Assembly: GCA_963971305.1 (NCBI GenBank)
Contig: OZ020313.1
Location: forward strand, 57,360,203 to 57,424,202
Reading direction: 5' to 3'
Origin: Arcuatula senhousia
Lineage: Eukaryota > Mollusca > Bivalvia > Mytilida > Mytilidae
Length of the DNA: 64,000 nt
The position numbers were made by a program, and so were the translations under genes. The first letter of the stretch is position 1, and each line of letters opens with the position of its first letter. Of the stretch, positions 25,433 to 36,886 are shown piece by piece. The notes under the pieces were generated by a model, which made no database searches, had not been told where the DNA came from, and was given only the letters and a program-made list of their open reading frames with translations.

Positions 25433-26554
25433 GTCAAATACTATCGAGAAAAACATAGCAAGGTAAATATATTTTACTAAATATTTCTTTTTTACTTACT
25501 TTAATAAAAAAAAAATTATGTTGGGCAAAACAATATTGAATACTGAACGTATTCATATATTGTTTTTCTCTGTAGCTTACATTGGTAAGCTACAAAATGG
25601 AAAGGCGTGTTACTCGTCGAGATATTTCTATCAATTTTGTCATTCAAAAATGTAAACATAACAGCGTTTTGCTAAAATTAAGTCGAAAGCATTACGAAAA
25701 ACGCAACTTAAATTGTACATCATGAATGTTTGACATATAACTGTACGTATAAGAAAGAAAAACCGACAGACATGCGTTTTTGTGGCATTTATTGTGTTTT
25801 TGCCTTAAATTGGGTCTGTTGGTGAGTCGGCTATAATGAACTCAGTCTGTTGGTCAGTCTGTTAAGAGTAAATTATTCAACTGATATCATACTATATTTG
25901 TGCCATAACACACATTTTTTACAAATAGAAATATCTTACAAAGTGACATAAAGCGTATATATTCGTAGTGATGATTGTTTAGTCATAGATTAGACGTAAA
26001 ATTAATATAAATCGCGTTATAACAAGCACATCAGTCTGTTTGATCAAGCTTACCATTAATTTTTCAGTATGAAAAGAAAAAGAATGAATTTTTCCAACAG
26101 AAAGCATGGAAAGAAAAAAAAATAAAGAAATAAAAAATCAAAGATGAAGACGTTTAACAAGAGACGCTTATCCCTAAAATACTAATAAAAAATTGTAACA
26201 CTAGTCTTAGAAAGAGAGTGAAGAAGATTACAACTAATTATAAACTATGCCAACTGATTTTGTATTGCAAACATGGCCAAAAACCATTATAACCTCCAAA
26301 GAATAATGTATTATATATATATGGCAATCGTTTTAAAGCATACATGATACGTGCATTAAAAAAATCGAGAATTTAAACAGTCTGTTACTACCCGGGTGGG
26401 TTGGGGGATGGGATGTTCGTTCGGTCTGTTTATTTCCATATGATAATCGGTGATTGAATCCATAAATCAGATCGGTTCTGATTTATGCATTTTGAAGCCC
26501 TTATAAATGTGTACAAGTAAAAAGTACTAATTTAAAATCAACAATTTTAAAGCC

Positions 26555-27295
26555 ATATTAGTATCCCCGCGCTAGCGAAAGCGTGGGGAAAATGTTTTGC
26601 CGTTCGATGTACGTACGTACGTATGGCGTTAATGTCCAGGATAATCTCTGTAACCACTGGGAGTACAAAGATGAAACTTGGGTTATTAATTGCATTGTGG
26701 GTGGGGTCTGTGCCGAAGGTTTTGGAATTTTGATAATTCCCCTAGGGGCTGGGCTGCATAGGTAGACTAAGTGTACATTATTCCTTTGTCACGCAACTCC
26801 TCCTAAGTTATTTGGATTATGGAACTGAAACTTGGCTCAGTAGTTGCACTATGGAAGTAGATTCTGCGAAAGTTTTGGAATTTTGATAATGCCCCTAGGG
26901 GCTGGGCTGCATAGGTAGCCTAAGGGCACATTATTCTTTCGTCACGCAACTCCTCCTAGGTTATTTGGAATATGGAACTGAAACTTGGCTTGTTAGTTGC
27001 ACTATGGAGTATGGATGTAGATTCTGACAAAGGTTTCGGAATTTTGATAATGCCCCTAGGGGCTGGGCTGCATAGATTGCCTAAGGGCACATTATTCCTT
27101 CGTCATGCATAATTCATTACATGACTATCACTCCCACTACCAGCGTGACCAGGGAAAAGTCTCATATTAATACATACACATTTGATAGTACTAGTAATGC
27201 TTATTATAGTCATAGTTTGTTTCTTTTAATTATTTGCCCTTATACTATCAAACACCAGAGTAGCGCGGGGGTATGCAGCGTGGCTGCTTCGACTA
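26555..27295. mobile_element. Nested core-repeat element (pearl/Helentron-like)
   Basis: It starts with a hairpin, CCCCGCGCT-agcgaa-AGCGTGGGG (about 26563-26586), then a GTAC/ACGT microsatellite (about 26606-26622). Three tandem ~153-159-bp cores follow, with GATAATGCCCCTAGGGGCTG landmarks near 26730, 26883 and 27046, then a matching GCGCGGGGGTAT near 27263. Microsatellite plus tandem ~155-bp cores is the layout of bivalve pearl-type elements; assignment is by architecture only. The ORF 26583-26765 lies on it. Confidence 0.6.
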
Positions 27296-27310
27296 GTTAA
27301 ATACTTATAA

Positions 27311-27700
27311 TTATACCCTCGCTTTTAAGAAGAGGGGTATACTGTTTAACCCTTATCCATATGTCCGTCCGTTTGTTCGTACGTGACATAATTTCCGTCG
27401 CAGTTATTCAAGCAACTACATAAGGTAAAGGTCTGGTATTTTGCTTTGTCTTAAAGTGTCATATGGTGTATTTCGATTTTACGCCCCTAGGTCATCTACC
27501 TCTTGTTAACCGAAAACTTAGGTTTTTAGATGTATTGTACATACATGCAAAATTTTCCTCACAGTTTTCTCGACACTTCATGACAAAGAAGTTGGGGTAT
27601 AATACCTTGTATACAGCCTTATCCTATAGTACCATATAGTGTGTACTGATTTCGTGCTTTAAGGTTTCTTTTTCCTGTACATACATGCAAAATTAGAGAT
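27311..27700 (+). repeat. Second core-repeat type fragment with ATACCC hairpin
   Basis: ATACCCTCGCTTTTAAGAAG followed by AGGGGTAT makes an imperfect hairpin. It is followed by CCATATGTCCGTCCGTTTG and a decaying body with two GTACATACATGCAAAATT copies about 140 bp apart (27537, 27677). Confidence 0.5.
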
Positions 27701-28217
27701 AATTTCACTCTTGATTTAATACAATATAAAATGTTAATCCTAAAAGTTTTTAAAAATTCAAAATATACCTCGCTTGCAATCATTCTGTCTCGGCTAATTA
27801 ACTCTCAACAGACTTTAATTTAATTTGCCGACTCACCAACAGACTTTAGCCGGCACTTTTTTAAGAAAAACTCATTTTTTATAACATTTTAACATTAAAT
27901 CACTTTTTGTTGTTTGAAAATTTTATTTTTAAACTGAAGATTACTTTCCGAATCGCTAATTATATTTCAAAAGTATAAAAATTTTGTTTATTTGTAAAAA
28001 AAATCATTCATAGTTGCCAAATTTGAGCATACCGCTGTCTCGCCTTTTCGTTTTATCGAACACTGGTATAACTAATTGACTCTGTTGCAAGTTTAAAATG
28101 TGCTCAAATGAATATCATTTTGGTTGAAAGATTTTGTATTTTGACAATTAATTGTCATTTTGCCAAAATAACATCTTTTTCACAAAATTTCATGACCATC
28201 CATTGGATTTTACTCTC

Positions 28218-28320
28218 AACAGACCTATAGCCGACTCTTCAACAGACCCATTTCCCATATAGCCTCCATGTTAAATAAAACCAACTGACCGAGTTCTCAG
28301 TTAGCCGAGTGAAGGAGGTG
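28218..28320 (-). repeat. Right terminal inverted repeat
   Basis: It is the inverted copy of 25330-25432, ending GAGTGAAGGAGGTG and followed directly by CATAT at 28321-28325. Confidence 0.93.
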
Positions 28321-28829
28321 CATATGGTACGCATGGTTTTACGGACAGAAGCGTCTAGGGGGTATTCATACTAAAATCAATTGTACTTAGTAAAACATTT
28401 TAGGTACACATTACAGTCAGTGGTGAATAGAACAAATTCAGAACTCAATTTTGAGTCAGAAAAAAGAAAGATGCTATAATATGATTATGTTATTATTTTC
28501 AAACACAATCAAACTTAATTGCAAAATCGTTAAACGTGTTATAAACTCGAAGATTACGCTTGACTCAAATGCACATATGCGAATAAAAGCAAAAGCATTT
28601 AAAACAAGGATAATGTTTCATTTTTTCCCGCTGATGACCGTAATGATTGTTTCATTTACAGTAACATGTTTCATACAAAGATAATCAGTATTTTTTTAGT
28701 TTGTTTTCTAACTCTTGTGACAATACAGAACGTTTGGCTGTGAAACGAAAAAATAAAAGCAAAAACTAAACTACCGAACTTGGAGGATCAAACTAAAATA
28801 TCCGAAAGAAATGACAAAACAAGACAAGA

Positions 28830-28995
28830 AAATCAATACCTCAAAAACTGAAGATCGCAATGGTCCTTTCTTGGTTTTGGCATTTCAAAAGAATTAAGGG
28901 TAAAACCTGAATTTATGGCATAAAACCGTCCTCTTCATTGCGATCTTAGGGTCTTTAATATAGTAACGCAAAACACAACACGGTTGTGGGGATAT
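28830..28995 (-). mobile_element. PLE2 3' UTR relic
   Basis: On the minus strand it carries the PLE2 3' UTR landmarks: the inverted pair GATCGCAATG/CATTGCGATC (about 28854 and 28936-28946) around a diverged AAAACC-containing centre, and the CCTCAATATCC-type block. No coding sequence remains. Confidence 0.7.
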
Positions 28996-29239
28996 TAAGG
29001 TGATTACCTCAGAAAAAATATGGTAACCGTTTTAGCTCCCATTTTTGTATTTTGTGTGGTTTGCTTTTGTAATGATTTTATGTCTACCAATTTTGTCTCC
29101 GTATTTTCGTATTTACGATTTCAGATTGTCCCTTTTATACACATTGGCTTCTTTTCAATGTCCCTTATTTGTTTTTTTTAGGTTCTGTATTAATGTACAA
29201 CTTCAACCATGAACATTTTGCATTTCACACACACAGCGC

Positions 29240-29348
29240 CTACTGGCCTCGTTGAAGGCTGCTGGCGGTGTTCTATTGTGGTTATAAATTACCGCTTGTT
29301 ATGTGAACTGTTCCGTGTACACTTATTCCATATCTCATTTTTTTCTAT
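29240..29348 (-). mobile_element. SINE-like repeat fragment (copy 3)
   Basis: CTCGTTGAAGGCTGCTGGC, ATTGTGG and GTGTACACTTATTCCATATC correspond to the central and 5' blocks of the SINE-like family on the minus strand. The A-rich tail region is missing. Confidence 0.7.
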
Positions 29349-29824
29349 ATTTTAAGCAAACTAACAGGAAACAGTTTATGAACGGAGTGCATTGCTTTCA
29401 CGGAAAAGTACAGAATCTATAGATAGTTCTTCATAGTTTACATATATAAGGTTTCAATTCAATAAATAGTTGATAAACATTAATAGCGTTTTAACTTGAT
29501 AATGACAAGTGAAGTTCGTTCTCTCCATTCAGTCATTATAAAAATGTATAAGATATCAATGAAAAACTGTATCTAAAGTATCCTCCTACATAAAAAATTA
29601 AATGCATTTAGAAATCAATTTTACTTGCTGGTGTAAGTTTAAAATTTCTGCTATCACAAATAGTTACATTTGTACATCATGTTGGCCCCACAGGGTTGTC
29701 CCTCAGGTCGCAAGATCGCTATTAAGTTTTTTTCTCTAAGGTAACTGGTTACAATTTTTTTTAAATAGTTATTATGGTCGTTTGTTTATACCGAAATAGA
29801 GGTGGGATACACCACGAGAACCCA

Positions 29825-30168
29825 TAGCTCATTAAAAGCGTCAAGGTCACAAGACGATTTTGACCCAACGAGAACCTCATTAAAAGCGTCCAGGTCGCAA
29901 GACGATTTTGACCCAACAACCTCATTAAAAGCGTCCAGGTCGGAAGACGATTTTGACCCAACATGGTCCAACGAGAACCTCATTGAAAGCATCCAGGTCG
30001 CAAGACGATTTTGACCCAAAGAAAACCTCATTAAAAGCGTTCAGGTCGCAAGACGATTTTGACCCAAAGAAAACCTCATTAAAAGCGTCCAGGTCCCAAG
30101 ACGATTTTGGCCCTACGAGATCCTTATTAAAAGCTTCCAGGTCGCAAGACGATTTTGATCAACCGAGA
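29825..30168. repeat. 48-bp minisatellite, about 7 units
   Basis: CTCATTAAAAGCGTCCAGG, then TCGCAAGACGATTTTGACCC recurs mostly every 48 bp; some units are a multiple of 3 shorter or longer. All three forward frames are therefore open through parts of the array, giving peptides such as SLKASRSQDDFDP. There is no sign of a surrounding gene. Confidence 0.93.
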
Positions 30169-30174
30169 ACTTAA

Positions 30175-30995
30175 AGTACTAAACGGAATAATTTAAAAAA
30201 AAACATCGTACGTCAACGTGAATTTTAATATTTCAATATATATACTGCCATGATTGTAAAAAACAGTGTGCAGCGTTAAATTTGACTAATTGCCGCTTCT
30301 AGCTGTCTTACATTTGGACCAAAAATACAAATGAATCACTCCCACCGTAGAACTATTGATAAAATCAAAAGTGGGAAAAATATAAAAATGAAAACATTTA
30401 TATAAATAATCCCGGAGAATTGAATATATTAGTTATTCGTATGTGACGATTGATCTTGAATAATGGGGCGTTTTGAGCCTACAATTTTTGAAGCTGACAT
30501 TGTCAGTATAGAAGTTGCGAGTTTGCGTCGCTGACTGGACTGTGAGATCGTTGTTTTCTTTTCAGTCTTTCGCTTTTTTTTGTTTTGTAAAGTTATTTCC
30601 TTCCATTTCGAATGCCTGTTTTTTGCTGCTTTAACCCTGATTATGATCAACCAAGATTAAAAGAGTATTTGCCCACTCTTCGTATTAAATATACACAGAT
30701 TATAGCTGATTCAGCTCTTTTAAGTCATTAAATCAAACGGTAACATTGTAAGTTCGCTTTGTGTTATATTGATTCAGAAAACATAAAGTAAGTAGAATTG
30801 ATGACGGAAGTTATTAAATATTCAATTTCCAAGGTTATTTGAAGTCATAAATAAAAGAAATAAAGAAAACAAAGTTGTAAAGTTAACATAAGTAAAGAAG
30901 CAGTAGCTGATTATAAATACAATGTTCAGAAATTGCAATAAACACATCTTCCCGTATTTAGACTGATGATGGCAAGTGGTGTATCTCTTTTGTCA
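30175..30995. other. Non-coding, nothing recognised
   Basis: AT-rich sequence. The minus ORF at 30429-30650 is lysine-rich low-complexity with no domain. Confidence 0.4.
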
Positions 30996-31004
30996 ATTCA
31001 ATTA

Positions 31005-31046
31005 CGGACCGACCATTTTACTTGAAGGATGGCTTGTTTTTTTTTC
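31005..31046 (+). repeat. Solo end of the 58-kb MITE family
   Basis: CGACCATTTTACTTGAAGGA followed by TGGCTTGTTTTTTTT matches the terminal repeat of the MITE at 58005-58310. No partner end was found nearby. Confidence 0.45.
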
Positions 31047-31209
31047 AAAAAAATAATTGATGATGAAAGACATATTCTTGGAGCAGAGGTTGAGAAACAA
31101 GTATTTTCTGAAGAAGGGTTAGTGCTACATGTAATGACATGAATAATGCTTATAATGAAAAAAAAATATTCCGTCGTGACGGCTTCAAATAAATAAAATA
31201 TGTTTTTCT

Positions 31210-31295
31210 GTGGTCTGCGTATTAGTCCATGCTTGGTACAGGCATTTTAGAATCCTACTTGTTGGTTTAACCAAGTTATGAGGCTGTTAAACCCC
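31210..31295 (-). mobile_element. PLE2 3' UTR relic
   Basis: GTCCATGCTTGGTACAGGCA and GGTTTAACCAAGTT follow the order of the PLE2 3' UTR read on the minus strand (compare 42008-42060). Confidence 0.5.
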
Positions 31296-31318
31296 TTTCA
31301 CAATAAATGTAGGTGTTA

Positions 31319-31535
31319 GAAGAAAATGAGATGTGGAATAAGTGTACGCGACACAACCTACATTATAAACATATATTTTAAATATCCACAATGGAAAACA
31401 GCCAGCAGCCTTCAATGTGACCAGCGGTCGCTGCTCGCTGTTTTTCAATTGGCCCCTGGATTAAAAATAAAATACATATGATTCAAGCCCAATCCCAAAG
31501 TGAATTGAAAGACCCTCTTCTTAACAAAAAAAAAA
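31319..31535 (+). mobile_element. SINE-like repeat, full length (copy 4)
   Basis: It starts AGAAGAAAATGAGATGTGG, continues GTGTACGCGACACAACC, the CAGCGGTCGCTGCTCGCTG block and GAAAGACCCTCTTCTTAAC, and ends in a 12-A run. Length and ends match the insertion in PLE1 copy B, supporting a mobile unit of about 215-220 bp. Confidence 0.8.
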
Positions 31536-32230
31536 AACAACTAACATTAATTCGACGTATACAATATTTGATATTACAATAAAAAACCTTTCTAGCCATC
31601 CAATTTGTATAGAATTTGGCAAAACAAAACTTATAATTAAATTGATTTTTCTTTCTGGTGCTTTCAGTTACCTGTCTTGAATTCCCATCTTTCAACGCGA
31701 CCAAAGGGTCTATAAAAACAGTGTTCGACATAACCCATAACCCTGTTGTTAATGAGAGTCAGCCTACACTGACATGATTGCACTCATACTTACGAAGGAC
31801 AGAAATGACAGAATGAAATGGAAATATTAGCGTGTAGGCCTAAATTGAAGTAAAGAGACTAATTTTTGTAATTCTTTTATTTCCTTTAGTCTTCGTTTAT
31901 ATGGTACAATATAATGTCTTTTGATTAATCCAAACGCAATTGGAGATTTCTCTGATTAATCTTAGCACGCAATCTGTATCAGATATTTTTTATATTTATA
32001 GTGGTTGACGAATATTGTTATAAAATATAGCAAACAGATGTAAGAATAAACATACAAGTTCATATACATGACAAAAAATTCCTCCAACAGCAATAGATAG
32101 ATAGATTATGACTTGTTACTAAAACAGTGACAATTTTCAAATCAAATCTGCAATACAATCCAAGAAAACAAGAAAGAGGCAACGGAGCATCAATGTGGCA
32201 GATAAATATTATACGTGCGAAAAATAATAA
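31536..32230. other. Non-coding, nothing recognised
   Basis: AT-rich sequence. The ORFs at 31483-31731 and 32060-32248 (minus) show no domain. Confidence 0.4.
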
Positions 32231-32254
32231 TAAACTCAAAACAAACAAACTGGA

Positions 32255-32325
32255 ATCAGTAATGTGAAGTCAAGACAAAACAAGAGTGAACTCGGGTTCT
32301 CCGGGAGGGTAAACTGTCTATTTCG
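32255..32325 (-). mobile_element. PLE1 3' UTR fragment
   Basis: AACAAGAGTGAACTCGGGTT and CTCCGGGAGGGTAAAC match the PLE1 3' UTR blocks seen on the minus strand at 14826-14860. Confidence 0.55.
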
Positions 32326-33385
32326 AAATGTAAATCCAAATATAACGATAACGATATCCACTAGACCAACAACCAATAGTCAACAAAGAAAAAAGATGTA
32401 TTCAGATATCGAAGTGATAAAATAAAAAAAAATAAAATGATAACATATATGTATGATTAAGCACTTCAAAACAAATTAATGTAAAAACGAAAGGTAATTT
32501 GAAAATAAACCTGCTTTAAATTAGTGTAGTGTAAGTAAATTTTATGTTTCATAAAATACCTCGCAAGCCCTTGCAGCTATAGCTTTCCTAACACTTTTTG
32601 CATTTTTTGCGCGTCACTTCTTTCTCCATGAAGAAAAATAAAAAGACTGCTTGAATAATTTCTATGATATTTTTATTAGGTGCATGTATATTTTGAAACA
32701 AAAAATCGTTATATCGGAGGCTACTTGCTTTGCTTCAGTGCATATTTTGAAATTTCACATTTCTTATAATACATATACACTTAATTGTCAAACATATATT
32801 TTATAAGTGTTTTTGTTATTAGTATTTTTTTCAGAAATAAACTTTGGTTTGGAGGATTACAAAATATTCATTGAATAGAAGTGGGAATGGTAACTAAGAT
32901 TATCCCTGTTGAATTACAGGTTTATATGTGTTATAAGGTAAGAAGATTGTACGCTGTAAACCCAGGGATTGGATGTAGACTTATTCTCTTATTAGACTTA
33001 AGCAGGAAGGAATTAATCCGCTCTTTTCAATGTTTTGATTCTTTTCGAATCTTTTTTCAGATTTCAAGCCGTTCATAAATCAGATTATTGAAAGTTACAT
33101 GATCGATATTTTCGTTGCTGATTGAATGATAGCTAGGGTTGATTGATAAGCAATAGGTTAGGCAATATTGGATTATCTATCTTTATACAGATTTATTCCA
33201 TTTATGCTGAAGATGTATCTTAACAAAAAACTTATACTGAAAAAAAAAGATTCAGTGTCACATTTTTTGGTTAACGGTTTCTTGTATTCTTTAAATAAAA
33301 TAAAACTTGATAATTAATAACCTAAAAAACACCCCTGACTTAAAGTAGAAAATACCATTCAGAAATGCCTTAAATCCACTGAATA
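32326..33385. other. Non-coding, nothing recognised
   Basis: AT-rich sequence; the ORF 32881-33078 is not recognised. Confidence 0.4.
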
Positions 33386-33387
33386 GG

Positions 33388-33870
33388 TATCGAAGAAGCA
33401 AAGGTCGAAGCACCTATTGGTCATTTGTATGCCAGATCTAAAATGTTGATGACATACATGTAAGCATTGGAATACGAAAAGTCTGACAGCATTACAAATC
33501 ACAAATATATGAAACAACTAAGCAAAAAATGTATAGTTTAATACATTAACTCCCTGAAATGGGGGAGAAGAATTATTTTACACACAAAACGAAAGTTGAA
33601 AAAGTATGAAAGTCATCACGTTTGTGATAGAACATCATTAAGTTTGAGATTTCAAATCGTAAGTTCTGCAGTGTCCGTTATCTCAAGTACCTAGGGTATT
33701 CAAAATAGAAAGAATGTTACAAAATAGAGGGTCAATTAGTGGAAAGGCATCGCCAGTATAATGGAAGGTAAGAACAAAGAACTGAGCATGTCTGCGATCC
33801 TGGTTTTCTAGAAGTGATTGCAAATTATTTCGCTTTATAGAAAACATTCTGCATTCAATGGGCACACTTT
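33388..33870 (-). mobile_element. Highly degenerate PLE1 fragment
   Basis: On the minus strand, a short decayed frame (33683-33865) keeps LQSLLENQDRR and LTFHYTGDAFPLID, aligning with the conserved palm of PLE1 (LQSLLDKKDRR, LTFRYIDDVLSLN); the catalytic Y-I-D-D has become Y-T-G-D. The GTCATCACGTTTGTGATAGA block (33612) and the 3' terminal GAAGAAGCAAAGGT (33391) are also present. It is much older than the other copies. Confidence 0.7.
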
Positions 33871-34034
33871 GTGTCTTTTGAGATACTTATCAGATACTTT
33901 TCATGTTGACGTTGCTCAATAAAAGAATACGATACACCGAGTGTTACGTTGGAATGCATCATAACTAGAGTTGCTAAAGGTATACTAAGCATGTAAACTA
34001 AAGGTAGGAATGAAGGCATAGCCACTGATCATAC

Positions 34035-34130
34035 ATTGCAGATTCCATTGTGGGTTTTTTTCTGAATTGCCGTTTGATTGTGGGCTGTGTCACGTACACT
34101 TATTCCAGCTATTATCATTTTCTATTAATA
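34035..34130 (-). mobile_element. SINE-like repeat fragment (copy 5)
   Basis: GATTCCATTGTGGG, GGGCTGTGTCACGTACACTT and ATTCCAGC match the 5' block of the family on the minus strand, ending at TTTTCTATTAATA. Confidence 0.65.
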
Positions 34131-34504
34131 ATTGTAGGTTTGTACCATGTACTTTGGTGACGCTGTTGAACGTACTCCGTGCTTGAGATGTATGTTTTTT
34201 GTTAGTTTGTTTGTGTGTAAGTGTGTGTTGTAAGGATTTAACGCTATTTTCCTCGCCATAAAGGACGGTTGTTTTCTTTGGAGGACACATGAGTACCCTG
34301 AGGAAACCATTAATGGGAAACTTATTTTTCAAGTTCTCTTTGATTTCCACCTTTGAATTTAAAATTTACAGTTGCCATCTTTACTTCATGTTTATTTATT
34401 CAATTTCATTATTTTCACCTCTCTTTAGATATTGGATTTATATGCTATGGATATTAGTCTTTGAGTTATATTTATTTCATTTGGAAGATGCATATGATGT
34501 AGTA

Positions 34505-35458
34505 CTATCTTGATGATGCTGTTAACCGTACCTAGACGGGTAAAAAACCATTGAAGATGTAACTTGCTGTAAACCGTACGAAGACGGGTATACAACTTTG
34601 ATGATGTAACTTGCTGTAAACCGTACGAAGACGGGTATAAAACCTTTGATGATGTAACTTGTTGTAAACCGTACAAAGACGGGTATAAAACCTTTGATGA
34701 TGTAACTTGCTGTAAACCGTACGAAGACGGGTATGAAACCTTTGATGATGTAACTTGCTGTCAACCGTACCAAGACGGGTATAAAACCTTTGATGATGTA
34801 ACTTGCTGTAAACTGTCTAAGACGGGTATAAAACCTTTGATGATGTAACTTGCTGTAAACCGTACAAAGACGGGTATGAAACCTTTGAAGATGTAACTTG
34901 CTGTCAACCGTACCAAGACGGGTATAAAACCTTTGATGATGTAATTTGCTGTAAACCGTTTGAAGACGGGTATAAAACCATTGAAGATGTAACTTGCTGT
35001 AAACTGTACGAAGACGGGTATAAACCTTTGATGATGTAACTTGCTGTAAACCGTCTAAGACGGGTATAAAACCTTTGATGATGTAACATGCTGTAAACTG
35101 TCTAAGACGGGTATAAAACTTTTGATGATGTAACTTGTTGTAAACCGTACAAAGACGGGTATGAAACCTTTGAAGATGTAACTTGCTGTCAACCGTACCA
35201 AGACGGGTATAAAACCTTTGATGATGTAATTTGCTGTAAACCGTTTGAAGACGGGTATAAAACCATTGAAGATGTAACTTGCTGTAAACTGTACGAAGAC
35301 GGGTATAAAACCTTTGATGATGTAACTTGCTGTTAACCGTATAAAGACGGGTATAAAACTTTGATGATGTAACTTGCTGTAAACCGTACGAAGACGGGTA
35401 TAAAACCTTTGATGATGTAACTTGCTGTAAACCGTACAAAGACGGGTAAAAAACCTTT
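34505..35458. repeat. 48-bp minisatellite, about 20 units
   Basis: The unit GATGATGTAACTTGCTGTAA, then ACCGTACGAAGACGGGTATA and AAACCTTT, recurs every 48 bp, with 3-bp-shorter variants (CTGTCTAAGACGG). A run of variant units at about 34850-35010 reappears in the same order about 285 bp later, a segmental duplication inside the array. The 305-codon minus-strand frame 34522-35439 is a by-product of a unit length divisible by three. Confidence 0.95.
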
Positions 35459-35459
35459 G

Positions 35460-36177
35460 CACATATCTGTGAGGTAAGGTCTATGTTGTTTTATGCTTTA
35501 ACTTATTATTTTCCTATTTGTTTTGTTCATTGCATTTTTAACAAGTTTGCTATAGTTTTTCTATGTTGGGAATTCAAGTATTTTTAAGCTCTTAACACGG
35601 CATAAAAGTAATCTTTTTTGTTTGTCATGAGAAATATAAATAATTGACCTTTAAAATCTATACAAGTTAGATTTTACAGTTATTTTACAAGTTTCTTGTG
35701 GAATATGTGTACATGAAGAAAATATAGCACTTCTTATTTTTGATTTTATTGATTTTCTGTAATGATGTTTACGATTAAGCTAGAGTTATTCCTCTTGGAT
35801 CCATACTCATGATATTTTTATTTTTTCTTTATCTGAGTTAAAGCCTAATAAAGAATCCAAAGACCTTGAGATTGTTTCCGAAGTTTTTATTTATTGTTTG
35901 TCCTGAATGATCAACATATTGAGCCCGGCTACATATAGTCACAACCAAGATCAGTTTTACATTGTACCTCTCCGATATCGACTTCATGATCACGACGACT
36001 AGATTCAGCTTTATTTAAATTGAGTTGTTTCTTTGTCTATTTTACGGACTTTGTCCGAAAATATAGAGGTTCCTAAAAAAAACCTTGTTTTGTAATTTCA
36101 AATTAGTGCACACAAAATGCAAATAAAATTAAAGTTAAAATGCACAAAAATGTTCTGTGAATTTTAAAATCCACAAG
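35460..36177. other. Non-coding, downstream of lectin-2
   Basis: AT-rich sequence; no gene or repeat recognised. Confidence 0.4.
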
Positions 36178-36724
36178 AATAATATTTGAGATTCATACAT
36201 TCGCTGTCACCCCAATGAAACAGTCTGCATGAGCGGTGATGTTACCAAACAAACATTTATAGCTTGATAATTTGGTTCAATCTAATGCCAGTCTGTATAT
36301 ATCATCATTTGTTTAGGGATGCTTAACCATCTGTAGTCACTTCTGGACAATCCTGGCCCGAATTTATATCCTCCTAGCCATTATTTCTCCTCTGGTATAA
36401 AAATTGCTAAAATATATAAAAGATAAAAAATTCTAAAATGGAAAAGTGTATTATGTATTTGCCTAGATATTTGACAAATCAATATAAAGAGGCCATTGGT
36501 GGAACCGAGCTCAATCCAAACATTTATAACAAACTGTTCATACATTTGGTCTGTAGCTATTTTGCAATATCTGTACGGTGGTAGTCAGTAAAATTAGAGA
36601 TGTCTGATACACTTACCACTAAGTGCGATAAAGTACTGCTTTAGTAGTTCATTTTCTTCTTCAGACTCTTTTTCCTCCATTCTCACATGCACCCTGTTAG
36701 TATATAAACAAAAGTAAATAGCCA

Positions 36725-36867
36725 TGTCAATATCGAGTATCAGGACAATCTTGCGTTATTTCTCAGTTTATTTGTTTTATTGAAGTCATTGTAACTACCA
36801 ATTGTATGTTTATGATGTTTTCATTTTATTTCAGGTTGAAACAATATTAATAAAGTTACAACAGCGA
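36725..36867 (+). repeat. BEL/Pao 5' LTR (or conserved part of it)
   Basis: It starts TGTCAATATCGAG and ends near GTTACAACAGCGAGG. It matches 41115-41257 with few differences over about 140 bp. This is short for a BEL LTR, so boundaries are approximate. Confidence 0.75.
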
Positions 36868-36886
36868 GGATTTTATTTTCTATACA

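Larger units (their letters stand above)
25330..28320. mobile_element. 2,991-bp DNA transposon with ~100-bp TIRs, non-autonomous
   Basis: The left end starts CACCTCCTTCACTCGGCTAA and the right end is its reverse complement, near-identical for about 95-103 bp. The element is flanked by CATAT at 25325-25329 and 28321-28325. Inside each end a motif GTCTGTTGGTSAGTCGGCTA or its GTCTGTTGR core recurs in direct and inverted orientation (about 25408, 25427, 25813, 25844; inverted at 27806, 27828, 28214), as expected of subterminal transposase-binding repeats. No transposase frame is present and the superfamily is not recognised. Confidence 0.9.

Noticed and set aside
28618..28660. CTGATGA motif as another hammerhead
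   Set aside because: No stem II followed by GAAA and no cleavage triplet in the right place; likewise for 30962.
34522..35439. 305-codon minus-strand ORF
   Set aside because: It lies wholly in a 48-bp minisatellite whose unit length keeps frames open; no domain or gene context.
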